From assembly GCF_014229645.1 (NCBI RefSeq), contig NZ_JAATOD010000004.1, forward strand, positions 146,389 to 210,388: a stretch of DNA of 64,000 nt. Direction: 5' to 3'. Source of the DNA: Listeria swaminathanii (GTDB taxonomy: Bacteria > Bacillota > Bacilli > Lactobacillales > Listeriaceae). The notes under the pieces are model-generated. The model made no database searches. It saw only the letters and a program-made list of their open reading frames with translations, and had not been told where the DNA came from. Of the stretch, positions 56,752 to 64,000 are shown piece after piece (the first letter of the stretch is position 1; each line of letters begins with the position of its first letter). The position numbers were made by a program, and so were the translations under genes.

Positions 56752-57591
56752 TTAAATCCACCCCAATCCTTCTAAAATCATTTGGAAGGCAACATATAAA
56801 ATGACGGGAATAAAAATAATCCGAATAACTTTGCTTTTTAAACGTTGCATAATGCGTGTTCCAAGTGTTGCACCGACAAGTACGCCAATCGCAACTGGAG
56901 CCGCAATCGCAGGCTGGATGTCACCTTGGAAAAGATATACAGTTGCACTGGCCGCCGCGGTTACGCCCATCATTAAATTACTCGTTGCGCTACTTACTTT
57001 AAGCGGCATTTTCATAAAGACATCAAGTGCCATTACTTTAAATGCGCCACTACCGATTCCAAGTAAACCACTTGCGATTCCGGCACCGTACATCACACCA
57101 AAACCAGCAGGGACGTTTGCCACTTGATAATCAACTGTCTGCCGTAAAGATTTATCGTAATATGAATCATGTAAGTTTAGTTTGGTTGCGAGTGGGTCTG
57201 GTTTCACATTGGTAGGAAATTCTGTCCCGACCTTTTTAATCATGTTGAACGCAGAATAAAGAAGTAAAAGTCCGAAGATGATGTAGAGTGCCGTGGCCGA
57301 GAGCAGTCCGCTGACGAAAGCCCCGGTGATTGCACCAATTGTTGTGGCAATTTCGAGAAACATCCCGACACGAAGGTTCGTAATGCCGTCTTTGATATAA
57401 GCAATTGCGGAGCCACTACTTGTGGCGATAACGGAAATAATACTTGCACCAATCGCATATTGAATATCAATCCCGAAAATAAGTGTCAAGGCAGGCGTCA
57501 CGATAATTCCACCACCAAGTCCAAGCAAAGAGCCTACAACCCCTGCAAAAACAGAGATTAAAAGAATTTCGACTGTTTGCGTAATATCCAA
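56752..57591 (-). CDS. TauE/SafE family permease
   Basis: Membrane protein of 279 residues, about eight helices, of the sulfite exporter/anion permease family. TTG at 57591 (MDITQTVEILLI) has AAAGGGA upstream with an 11-base spacing; GTG 57600 is too close to that site and the frame to 57657 has none. Signatures: AGVVGSLLGLGGGIIVTPAL and, in the second half, GIASGLLGIGSGAFKVMALDVFMKMPLKVSSATSNL. The substrate may be sulfite, a sulfonate or another organic anion. Confidence 0.88.
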   Translation of the reverse strand: MDITQTVEILLISVFAGVVGSLLGLGGGIIVTPALTLIFGIDIQYAIGASIISVIATSSGSAIAYIKDGITNLRVGMFLEIATTIGAITGAFVSGLLSATALYIIFGLLLLYSAFNMIKKVGTEFPTNVKPDPLATKLNLHDSYYDKSLRQTVDYQVANVPAGFGVMYGAGIASGLLGIGSGAFKVMALDVFMKMPLKVSSATSNLMMGVTAAASATVYLFQGDIQPAIAAPVAIGVLVGATLGTRIMQRLKSKVIRIIFIPVILYVAFQMILEGLGWI

Positions 57592-57727
57592 AAAAATCAC
57601 TTCCCTTTTAAAACAATATATCCTATCATAACATAAAATGAAAAGGGAACAATTCATCCAGTCCTAGTGCGTGTAAAAAAAGCTGTTTTACGCTACAATA
57701 GTTATAAGTAGGGAGTGAGATGGATAG

Positions 57728-59116
57728 ATGAAACATTTAACTTTATGGCATACAAATGATGTTCATAGTCACTTGGAACATTGGCCACGTATTTTTAATT
57801 TCTTAAAAGAGAAAAGAACGACTGCAGAGAAAGAAGATAAGTCGGCGCTCTTTTTTGATATTGGCGATTTTATGGACCGGGTTCATCCGCTTACTGAAGG
57901 AACGAACGGGCTTGCGAATACGGACTTACTCAACCAGTTGCCGTATGATGCGGTGACTTTTGGTAATAATGAAGGAACGACTTTGGCACATGAAGATTTG
58001 GAAAATTTATATAAGCATGCGACGTTTCCAGTGGTTTGCTGTAATTTTTACGCGGATAAAGAACGAACGAAGCAGCCAGACTGGGTGAAGTCGATTGTTT
58101 ATAAAGAAATAAATCAAATTAAAATTGCTATTATTGGTGCGACGGCGCCATTTCAGGAATATTATGAGGCAATGGGCTGGGGTGTTGAAGAGCCAATCAG
58201 TTCGATAAAAAAACAAATTGCTGGTTTGGAAACAGATACAAACTTGGTCATTTTGCTTAGCCATCTCGGTTTGCCAACGGATGAACGAATTGCTCTTGAA
58301 ATTCCCGAAGTAGATGTAATCTTGGGCGGACATACGCACCATTTACTCGAAACTGGGAAAGTGGAGGGGAACGCGTTACTTGCTGCGGCGGGAAGATGGG
58401 GCGAACATATCGGGCAAATTGATATTGAGCTAGATGACAATAATCAGCTAATCTCGAAAACGGCAACCACATTTAAAACAGAAGATTTGCCGGCTGCTCC
58501 AAATGAAGCTAGTGAAATTCAAGGTTTCTTTGATAAAGGGCGCGCAGAACTCTCTGAAAAAGTAGTTGCGATTCCCGGGAAGTTAGCGCATAATTGGTTT
58601 GATGACTCCGAAATTGCGCACATTTTGAACGAGGCTGTTTGTGAATGGACTGGTTCGGAAACGTTTGTGATGAACGCGGGCATTTTTATGACAGATTTTG
58701 AAGCGGGAATTGTAACGGATTTTGATATTCACCAAATGTTACCTCATCCGCTCAACGCGATTGCTTTAACGATGACGGGCGAGGAGCTCGAGATACTGAT
58801 TGACGGCATTTACCGAAAAAAAGCGGAACTGCAAGATATTCCACTTAGAGGATTCGGCTTCCGCGGCGAGTATTTTGGTACTGTTTTGATGGACCGAGCT
58901 GGTTTTGACGCGGAAAATCAAGTGGCTCTTTTTGATAATAAACCAATTGATAAAACACGGGAATACCGGATTGCGACGCATGATACGTTTGTATTCGCGC
59001 CATTTTTTCCGATAGTGAAGCAAATTAAACGAAAAGAAGTATATACACCGGAATTACTCCGAGATATTTTAAAATGGAAACTCAAAAAAATGTACGGACA
59101 GGAGGAAGACAAGTGA
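57728..59116 (+). CDS. Metallophosphatase/5'-nucleotidase family protein (YunD-like)
   Basis: The protein has 462 residues. N-terminal calcineurin-like domain: TLWHTNDVHSHL, DIGDFMDR, LLSHLGLPTDERIA and GGHTHHLLETG. The usual GNH[ED] motif reads GNNEG here. The C-terminal 5'-nucleotidase domain holds NEAVCEWTGSETFVMNAG and DIHQMLPHPLNAIALTMTGEEL. There is no signal peptide, so it acts in the cytosol, unlike secreted UshA types. It overlaps the next gene by four bases. Confidence 0.9.
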   Translation: MKHLTLWHTNDVHSHLEHWPRIFNFLKEKRTTAEKEDKSALFFDIGDFMDRVHPLTEGTNGLANTDLLNQLPYDAVTFGNNEGTTLAHEDLENLYKHATFPVVCCNFYADKERTKQPDWVKSIVYKEINQIKIAIIGATAPFQEYYEAMGWGVEEPISSIKKQIAGLETDTNLVILLSHLGLPTDERIALEIPEVDVILGGHTHHLLETGKVEGNALLAAAGRWGEHIGQIDIELDDNNQLISKTATTFKTEDLPAAPNEASEIQGFFDKGRAELSEKVVAIPGKLAHNWFDDSEIAHILNEAVCEWTGSETFVMNAGIFMTDFEAGIVTDFDIHQMLPHPLNAIALTMTGEELEILIDGIYRKKAELQDIPLRGFGFRGEYFGTVLMDRAGFDAENQVALFDNKPIDKTREYRIATHDTFVFAPFFPIVKQIKRKEVYTPELLRDILKWKLKKMYGQEEDK

Positions 59117-59388
59117 CGATTACGATTCAAGATTTAAACTACGAGATTATCACCAATTATCGCGATGCTTTTGACGAGGAAAAGTTAAACGAACGGTTTA
59201 GCGATATTCTTGGGCGCTATGATTATATAGTAGGTGACTGGGGTTACGATCAACTTCGGCTGAAAGGCTTTTTCGAAGACGACAACCGCAAAGCCGCGTA
59301 TGACAACAAGATTAGCACATTGAAAGAGTATATTTATGAATACTGCAATTTTGGTTGTGCTTATTTTGTTATTAAAAAAGTAAAATAG
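59113..59388 (+). CDS. yutD: YutD family protein (DUF1027)
   Basis: Small cytosolic protein of 91 residues. GTG 59113 overlaps the preceding stop (GTGA) and has AGGAGG 7 bases upstream; the frame from 59074 lies in the previous gene. Typical: YDYIVGDWGYDQLRLKGFF and the cysteine-bearing tail YIYEYCNFGCAYFVIKKV. Conserved in Bacillales next to yutF-like genes. Function unknown. Confidence 0.88.
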   Translation: MTITIQDLNYEIITNYRDAFDEEKLNERFSDILGRYDYIVGDWGYDQLRLKGFFEDDNRKAAYDNKISTLKEYIYEYCNFGCAYFVIKKVK

Positions 59389-59407
59389 TAAATGAGGTAG
59401 TTTGGAA

Positions 59408-60175
59408 TTGAAGAATTATAAAGCGTATTTAATTGATTTAGATGGCACGATGTATCGCGGGGCAGAAGTTATTCCTGAGGCGATCATTTTTATCGAAAAC
59501 TTAAAACGTGCGGGGCTTCCGTATTTATTTGTAACAAACAATTCAACAAAAACACCTGGGCAAGTAGCAGAACATTTAACTGGCATGGGAATTCAAGCTG
59601 TAAGTGACGATGTTTTCACGACTTCCCAAGCAACCGTACAATTTATGCTAGAACAAAAACGTGAAAAATCGGTTTACGTTATCGGTGAACGTGGAATAAA
59701 ACAAGAACTAACGGATAATGGATTTGAAATAACTTCTAGTAATCCGGCGTTTGTTGTTGTGGGACTTGATCGAGAAGTTGATTATGAGAAATTTTCGAAG
59801 GCAGCACTTGCGGTTCGCGGTGGTGCAATGTTTATTTCGACAAACGGCGATGCGGCAATTCCAACTGAACGTGGTTTGCTTCCGGGAAATGGTTCGATTA
59901 CATCGGTTGTTTCCGTGGCGACAGAAACCGCACCAATTTTTATTGGAAAGCCGGAATCGATTATTATGGAGCAGGCACTTGCAAAACTCGGCGTCCATAA
60001 AGACGAAGCAATCATGGTTGGCGACAACTACGAAACTGATATTATGGCGGGAATCAACTACGGCATGGATACATTAATCGTCCACACCGGCTTTACCTCC
60101 AAAGAAGCACTACTTACAAAAGAAATCCAGCCTACATATGCTGTAACAAAGCTAACAGATTGGAAATTTAACTAG
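59408..60175 (+). CDS. yutF: HAD-superfamily phosphatase (NagD/YutF type)
   Basis: Cytosolic sugar or nucleotide phosphatase of 255 residues. TTG 59408 gives MKNYKAYLIDLDGTMYRG, co-linear with YutF; TTG 59402 is too close to GAGG at 59394. HAD motifs: DLDGTMY (nucleophile Asp), FVTNNSTKTP (motif II Thr), IGKPESIIM (Lys) and MVGDNYETDIMAG (motif IV Asp). Substrate not determined from sequence. Follows yutD by 19 bases and ends at a terminator. Confidence 0.92.
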   Translation: MKNYKAYLIDLDGTMYRGAEVIPEAIIFIENLKRAGLPYLFVTNNSTKTPGQVAEHLTGMGIQAVSDDVFTTSQATVQFMLEQKREKSVYVIGERGIKQELTDNGFEITSSNPAFVVVGLDREVDYEKFSKAALAVRGGAMFISTNGDAAIPTERGLLPGNGSITSVVSVATETAPIFIGKPESIIMEQALAKLGVHKDEAIMVGDNYETDIMAGINYGMDTLIVHTGFTSKEALLTKEIQPTYAVTKLTDWKFN

Positions 60176-60176
60176 A

Positions 60177-60203
60177 AGAGCGGAATTTTTCTGCTCTTTT
60201 TTT
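60177..60203 (+). terminator. Terminator after yutF
   Basis: Stem AGAGCGGA / TCTGCTCT (one G-U) and T run. Confidence 0.82.
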
Positions 60204-60223
60204 AATAAGTGGGAGGTTAGGAA

Positions 60224-60667
60224 ATGGTCTCAATTCAAAAAGTAACCAAAGACAATTTTCATGAAACGGCGAAATTACAAGTGCATCCTCATCAAAAAAC
60301 ATTTGTCGCAGAAAACTGGTATTCCATTATTGAAGCAAGTTTTGAAGAAACGTATCATTCGCTTGTTATTTATGCGGACAATACGCCCGTAGGCTATGCG
60401 ATGTACGGAAAAGATACGGAAGACGGCGAGTTTTGGCTGGTGCGTTTTATGACTGGAAAAGAGCATCAAGGCAAGGGCTACGGCGGGGATGCGTTAGAAC
60501 AAATTATCGAGATGGTGAAAAACTTACCAGAAAAGCCAGCGCGACTGCGTTTATCTTATGAGCCAGATAACCATGTTGCAGAGAAATTTTATGCGAAATA
60601 TGGTTTTGAGAAAACAGGTGAAATTATCGACGGGGAGGCAGTTGCTGACTTGTGGTTCAAACGCTAA
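60224..60667 (+). CDS. GNAT family N-acetyltransferase
   Basis: The protein has 147 residues. GNAT fold: VSIQKVTKDNFHETAKL at the start, GYAMYGKDTEDGEFWLVRFMTGKEHQGKGYGGDALE with the acetyl-CoA loop motif QGKGYGG, then LRLSYEPDNHVAEKFYAKYGFEKTGE. GGGAGGT precedes ATG 60224. It is of the spermidine or ribosomal-protein acetyltransferase kind; the acceptor is unknown. Confidence 0.92.
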   Translation: MVSIQKVTKDNFHETAKLQVHPHQKTFVAENWYSIIEASFEETYHSLVIYADNTPVGYAMYGKDTEDGEFWLVRFMTGKEHQGKGYGGDALEQIIEMVKNLPEKPARLRLSYEPDNHVAEKFYAKYGFEKTGEIIDGEAVADLWFKR

Positions 60668-60677
60668 AAACGGGTAT
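60655..60677 (+). promoter_or_regulatory. Candidate sigma-B promoter before the CBS protein
   Basis: GTTC (60655-60658), 13-base spacer, GGGTAT (60672-60677): one mismatch to the Listeria consensus. It overlaps the end of the GNAT gene and lies 26 bases before ATG 60703. Confidence 0.45.
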
Positions 60678-60702
60678 AGAATGAGGACAAGGAGGATGCA
60701 GA

Positions 60703-62013
60703 ATGGATGTTTTTAATGATTTTTTTGTGATATTTTTAATTGCAGCGACCGCGTTTTTCGTGGCAAGTGAATTTGCTATTGTCGCAATTCGAAAACCTAC
60801 TGTCCTCCAGCTAATAGCCTCAGAGGACCCGCGAGCGAAATATGTAAAAAAAGTTACTTCTAATATGAATGATTATTTGGCTGCCTGTCAGTTAGGGAAT
60901 ACACTCGCCGCGCTTGCTATGGGGTGGGTTGGTGAGGCAACAATGCGTGGTTGGTTAGAGCCATTATTTTTAATGTTGCCAGTGCCAGAATCAGTTGAAA
61001 AGCCGATTTCGATTTTTGTTTCGTTTATTTTAATTACTTTTTTAAATGTCGTTCTCGGGGAACTTGCGCCAAAAACTTTTACAATTCAAAGCACGGAAAA
61101 AGTAGCGCTGTTTATCGCGCGTCCGCTTGTTTATTGGTACCGCCTGACTTTTCCGCTTAATTGGCTGTTAAATAACTCGGCAAATTTAATTACGCGGATG
61201 TTTGGGGTAAAGCAAACGATTGATGCGGACCAAATGACACCGACTGAACTTAAAATCATTTTTGAAGATAGCTATAGACAAGGGCTTTTAAATCCACAAG
61301 AATTTCGCTATATGAAAAATATTTTTAAACTTGGCGATGTGCCGGCGAAAGAAGTGATGATACCGCGAATGTCGGTGATTGCGATTGACCAAACGGCGAC
61401 AGTGCGAGATTTGTTGAAATTAACGTCTGAGCATACATATCATATTTTTCCAGTAACTGAAGATGAAGACAAAGATCATATTATTGGGATGCTCCGGGTC
61501 AGCGCAGTGATGGCTGGGCTTGGCAAAGATGAAGCGATTGTCACGCAGTCGATTAAACCTTTTATTACGCCAGTTTTAGAGGTATTTGAAGGGACGATTT
61601 TAGAAGAATTACTTGTGAAAATGCAGCAAGAAAGTGAGCCGTTTGTTGTTTTGACGGATGAATATGGCGGGACTTCCGGGATTGTGACGCTGGAAGATGT
61701 GATGGAAGTGATTGTTGGTGATATGGAAGAAGCAAAAGGGCCAAAAGGGATTCGCAAAGTCGCGTTAAATCATTTTATTATTGAAGGGTCTGAGCCGCTC
61801 CTTGAAGTGGAGGAAGCGCTTGGGGTTCCGATTGAAGGGCCGGGTGTTCATACGTTATCGGGGTGGATGTTGCTCGGACGGTTTGATCTAGAGGCGGGTG
61901 ACGAGATTGAGCATGAAGGATATCGCTTTATTGTACGCTCGATGAATAAAAACTCGATTCGCCAAGTGGAAGTGAAATTAAGCAAACAAAAACCAGTAAA
62001 ATCGGAGGAATGA
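60703..62013 (+). CDS. DUF21/CNNM-CBS membrane protein (TlyC/CorC type)
   Basis: The protein has 436 residues. The N-terminal DUF21 region (about 1-190) has four hydrophobic segments with FFVASEFAIVAIRK, LAACQLGNTLAALAMGW and VVLGELAPKTFTIQ. Two CBS domains (about 205-330) follow, with KEVMIPRMSVIAID and EYGGTSGIVTLEDVMEVIVG. A CorC/HlyC C-terminal domain follows. Such proteins are linked to magnesium or cobalt efflux; the hemolysin label is historical. AAGGAGGA precedes ATG 60703. Confidence 0.9.
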   Translation: MDVFNDFFVIFLIAATAFFVASEFAIVAIRKPTVLQLIASEDPRAKYVKKVTSNMNDYLAACQLGNTLAALAMGWVGEATMRGWLEPLFLMLPVPESVEKPISIFVSFILITFLNVVLGELAPKTFTIQSTEKVALFIARPLVYWYRLTFPLNWLLNNSANLITRMFGVKQTIDADQMTPTELKIIFEDSYRQGLLNPQEFRYMKNIFKLGDVPAKEVMIPRMSVIAIDQTATVRDLLKLTSEHTYHIFPVTEDEDKDHIIGMLRVSAVMAGLGKDEAIVTQSIKPFITPVLEVFEGTILEELLVKMQQESEPFVVLTDEYGGTSGIVTLEDVMEVIVGDMEEAKGPKGIRKVALNHFIIEGSEPLLEVEEALGVPIEGPGVHTLSGWMLLGRFDLEAGDEIEHEGYRFIVRSMNKNSIRQVEVKLSKQKPVKSEE

Positions 62014-62036
62014 CCTCTAGTTTTACTGGTTTTTGT
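61988..62036. terminator. Terminator overlapping the CBS gene end
   Basis: Stem AAAACCAGTAAAA / TTTTACTGGTTTT enclosing the stop codon, with T run. It may also serve the convergent ltrC. Confidence 0.82.
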
Positions 62037-62537
62037 TTAATTTACGATGTCGTCGTGATAACTATGAGCGAGGCGACTTGCGGCAGCCGCAGCGATGGCG
62101 CCGACAATGTCATCAAGGAATGTGTGAACGGCGATACCATCGTGTTCATTTAGTTTTGCGAGAATTCCAGGTTTTACTTTATCGATATAGCCGTAGTTGG
62201 TAAATCCAATCGAGCCATATACGTTGACGATGGAAAGTGCGAGAATCTCATCGACTCCGTACAGCCCTTCATCGGCGCTAATGATATTTTGAAGTGGTTG
62301 GACGAGTTCGCCTTTTTCGGCCATGACATCAAGCTGTATACCGGTTAAAACTGCATTTTGAACTTCCCGTTTGCGAAGAACATGCTCGACATTTTGACGA
62401 CAGATTTCTAATTCTAACCCGGGATGGTATTTTTGTTGTAAAAATAATACGAGTTCGGCGATATCGTCAATTTCTACACCGCGTTCGATGAGCCAACTGC
62501 GCGCTTTTGATTCCAAGGCACTTTGTTTTTCTACCAT
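62037..62537 (-). CDS. ltrC: Phosphatidylglycerophosphatase A-like protein (LtrC)
   Basis: The protein has 166 residues of the PgpA/YutG family, acting on phosphatidylglycerol phosphate or related membrane phospholipid. Helical N-terminus WLIERGVEIDDIAELVLFLQ; conserved GYIDKVKPGILAKL and the C-terminal AVHTFLDDIVGAIAAAAASRLAH. It corresponds to L. monocytogenes LtrC, reported as needed for growth at low temperature. AAGGAGGT precedes ATG 62537. Confidence 0.85.
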   Translation of the reverse strand: MVEKQSALESKARSWLIERGVEIDDIAELVLFLQQKYHPGLELEICRQNVEHVLRKREVQNAVLTGIQLDVMAEKGELVQPLQNIISADEGLYGVDEILALSIVNVYGSIGFTNYGYIDKVKPGILAKLNEHDGIAVHTFLDDIVGAIAAAAASRLAHSYHDDIVN

Positions 62538-62649
62538 TTTTCTTACCTCCTTAAAACTGTATGTATATTGTATGATAGACGTTTACAGGATTTCTAAACC
62601 TTTTTATACAAAAATAGCGACCGATAGTTTGGCCGCTAAAATATTTGTT

Positions 62650-62886
62650 TTAAAAAACCTGAACAACTTCTTTAAAGCCGATGATTTTTTCTGCTAAAGT
62701 TAATTCAATTCCCATTTTTAAAGTCATATCAGAACTGGGGCAAGTTTCGCATGCGCCAAGTAGTTTAATTTTTACGATACCATCTTGCGTGACTTCTACA
62801 AGTTCATAGTCCCCGCCATCACGAACTAAAAATGGACGGAACTTTTTTAAAGCTTTATCAACTTCGGCGTAACTAATTTCTTCCAT
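62650..62886 (-). CDS. NifU-domain Fe-S carrier protein
   Basis: The protein has 78 residues, a stand-alone NifU C-terminal domain (YutI/NfuA type). The CxxC that binds the cluster is in GACETCPSSDMTLKMGIE. It likely carries Fe-S clusters from SufBCD to client proteins. AAAGGAG precedes ATG 62886. Confidence 0.93.
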   Translation of the reverse strand: MEEISYAEVDKALKKFRPFLVRDGGDYELVEVTQDGIVKIKLLGACETCPSSDMTLKMGIELTLAEKIIGFKEVVQVF

Positions 62887-63012
62887 GGGGTATAGTTCTC
62901 CTTTCGTGAGGCATTGTTATATTTTCTATTATAACAGGATATGGGGAAATTTAAAGAAATTAAATTGGGTTTTTCTGAGGTCGAAAGTAGTGCAATAGGA
63001 AGTAATTACCAA

Positions 63013-63050
63013 ACAAAAACTCTCTTATCCAATTAATAAGAGAGTTTTCG
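63013..63050 (-). terminator. Terminator of the MucBP surface protein gene
   Basis: Perfect stem with arms AAAACTCTCTTA / TAAGAGAGTTTT; the minus strand continues with a T run. Confidence 0.9.
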
Positions 63051-63059
63051 CTGTTTATT

Positions 63060-64000
63060 TTAACTGTTTTTCTTAGAGATAGAGTAAATTCCTAAGAGAA
63101 CGAAACATGTACCAACTAATCCGAACAATATACTATCTTGTTGATTATCGCCGGTTTTCGGTAATTTTGTTTGTTTTTTGATTGTAGTTACTTTACTTGC
63201 TTTTGGTTTGTTTACGCTAATTTTAATAGGTGTTTTATCCTCTTTTTTAGGATCGTTTTTTTGTTTAACATATACAAAGGTGACTGTTTGAGCATCCGTT
63301 GTAAATACACCATTAGCGTTGGCTGGTATGGCTGTTAGCTTCCAACCACTCAAGTTTTTAGCTGTTGCCGCGTAAGATGTATCTAGTTTACCGTTCAATG
63401 TATCTGGAGTAGCTAATTCGTTGCCGTCCGCGTCGACATATTTTACGGTAACGGGAGCGCCATCCGCTTTTTCGTAAACATAAGTGACTGTTTGATTAGT
63501 GTTCGTAAATACGCCATTAGCGTTGGCAGGAGTAGTTTTGACTACCCAACCAGAAAGACTTTTAGCTGTGGATTGGTAAGGAGCATCGATTTTGCCGTTC
63601 AGGGTGTCAGAAGTAGCTAGTTCGTTGCCATCGCCGTCAAGATATTTCACAGTAACGGGAGCGCCATCTGCTTTTTCATACACATAAGTGACTGTTTGGT
63701 TAGTGTTTGTAAATACGCCATTAGCGTTGGCAGGAGACGTTTTGATCGTCCAATCAGTGATGCTTTTGGCTGTAGATTGGTAAGGAGCATCGATTTTGCC
63801 ATTCAGTGTGTCGGAAGTAGCTAGCTCGTTTCCATCGCCATCGACATATTTCACAGTAACAGGAGCACCGTCCGCTTTTTCATACACATAAGTGACTGTT
63901 TGGTTAGTGTTTGTAAATACGCCATTAGCGTTGGCAGGAGACGTTTTGATCGTCCAATCAGTGATGCTTTTGGCTGTAGATTGGTAAGGAGCATCGATTT
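63060..64000 (-). CDS. LPXTG surface protein with MucBP repeats, 3' part (internalin-like)
   Basis: The reading frame is open to the window edge; the N-terminus is outside. The visible 313 residues contain 68-residue MucBP repeats (VTVKYVDGDGNELAT...GVFTNTNQTVTYVYEKADG), then a basic spacer (KNDPKKEDKTPIKISVNKPKASK) and the sorting signal LPKTG with a hydrophobic helix and KKNS tail, so sortase A should attach it to peptidoglycan. In L. monocytogenes the gene at this place (lmo2396) encodes an internalin with N-terminal LRRs; those cannot be seen here. Likely binds mucin or host glycans. Confidence 0.9.
   Translation of the reverse strand, partial: IDAPYQSTAKSITDWTIKTSPANANGVFTNTNQTVTYVYEKADGAPVTVKYVDGDGNELATSDTLNGKIDAPYQSTAKSITDWTIKTSPANANGVFTNTNQTVTYVYEKADGAPVTVKYLDGDGNELATSDTLNGKIDAPYQSTAKSLSGWVVKTTPANANGVFTNTNQTVTYVYEKADGAPVTVKYVDADGNELATPDTLNGKLDTSYAATAKNLSGWKLTAIPANANGVFTTDAQTVTFVYVKQKNDPKKEDKTPIKISVNKPKASKVTTIKKQTKLPKTGDNQQDSILFGLVGTCFVLLGIYSISKKNS
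63253..64000 (-). repeat. 204-bp tandem repeats encoding MucBP domains
   Basis: Units at about 63253-63456, 63457-63660, 63661-63864 and 63865-64000 (cut by the window edge). Period 204 bp, 68 codons. The two units nearest the edge are almost identical over at least 125 bases, while the C-terminal unit has diverged. Confidence 0.9.

Noticed and set aside
63253..64000. Regular repeats as a possible CRISPR array
   Set aside because: The repeats are 204 bp, in frame and encode MucBP domains; there are no spacers.

Overview
The window is a low-GC Firmicute chromosome segment. Gene content and order match Listeria sensu stricto, most likely L. monocytogenes: rpoN-cggR-gap-pgk-tpi-gpmI-eno, hupDGC, a glutamate decarboxylase, cesRK, metNPQ behind an S-box, suf, ltrC and an LPXTG/MucBP protein. 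It corresponds to about lmo2462-lmo2396 of EGD-e from memory. The species is an inference because no database search was possible. I see no rRNA, tRNA, IS element, prophage or CRISPR array.

Layout. 0-10 kb: end of a dipeptidase gene, sigma-54 (rpoN), then the CggR-controlled glycolytic operon with a readable CggR operator. 10-16 kb: small hydrolases and the secG-esterase-rnr-smpB cluster. 16-27 kb: a Rgg-like regulator, a divergent 12-codon peptide gene not previously called, two very large secreted GH31 enzymes (cycloalternan synthesis, CtsY and CtsZ type) alternating with two secreted internalin-like LRR proteins, then ssrA (tmRNA). In many Bacillales smpB and ssrA are neighbours, so this block looks inserted between them. 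27-35 kb: accessory genes, including a WYL regulator, an effector-binding protein, YxeA, DfsB/ClbS, a VOC protein, an orphan BglG/LicT antiterminator with its own RAT-terminator, a SdpI-like protein, a glutamate decarboxylase behind a sigma-B promoter, and an EstA-like esterase. 35-43 kb: Fur-boxed heme uptake operon hupDGC, tandem RodA/FtsW paralogs, an ArsC/Spx-like protein, gcvH, a thioredoxin-like gene with a non-canonical start, and a CDF metal exporter. 43-50 kb: CesRK and a small membrane protein, the SAM-riboswitch-controlled metNPQ operon, and a lipoprotein. 50-55 kb: sufCDSUB. 55-64 kb: housekeeping yut/yun-type genes, a CBS/DUF21 protein, ltrC, a NifU-domain protein, and the 3' part of a MucBP-repeat LPXTG surface protein running off the window.

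Most interesting candidate: the Rgg-family regulator (16182-17084, minus) faces a self-contained short transcription unit with its own promoter-like sequence, a strong ribosome binding site, the ORF MLTFLTSVNWLF and an intrinsic terminator. Just downstream, in the same direction, lies the secreted GH31/LRR locus. This resembles the streptococcal RopB / leaderless SIP peptide / speB arrangement. I propose it as a leaderless-peptide quorum-sensing switch for the cycloalternan/LRR locus. This is inference from sequence layout and has not been demonstrated.

Start codons were re-chosen from ribosome binding sites and family alignments recalled from memory; the reasons are given per gene.
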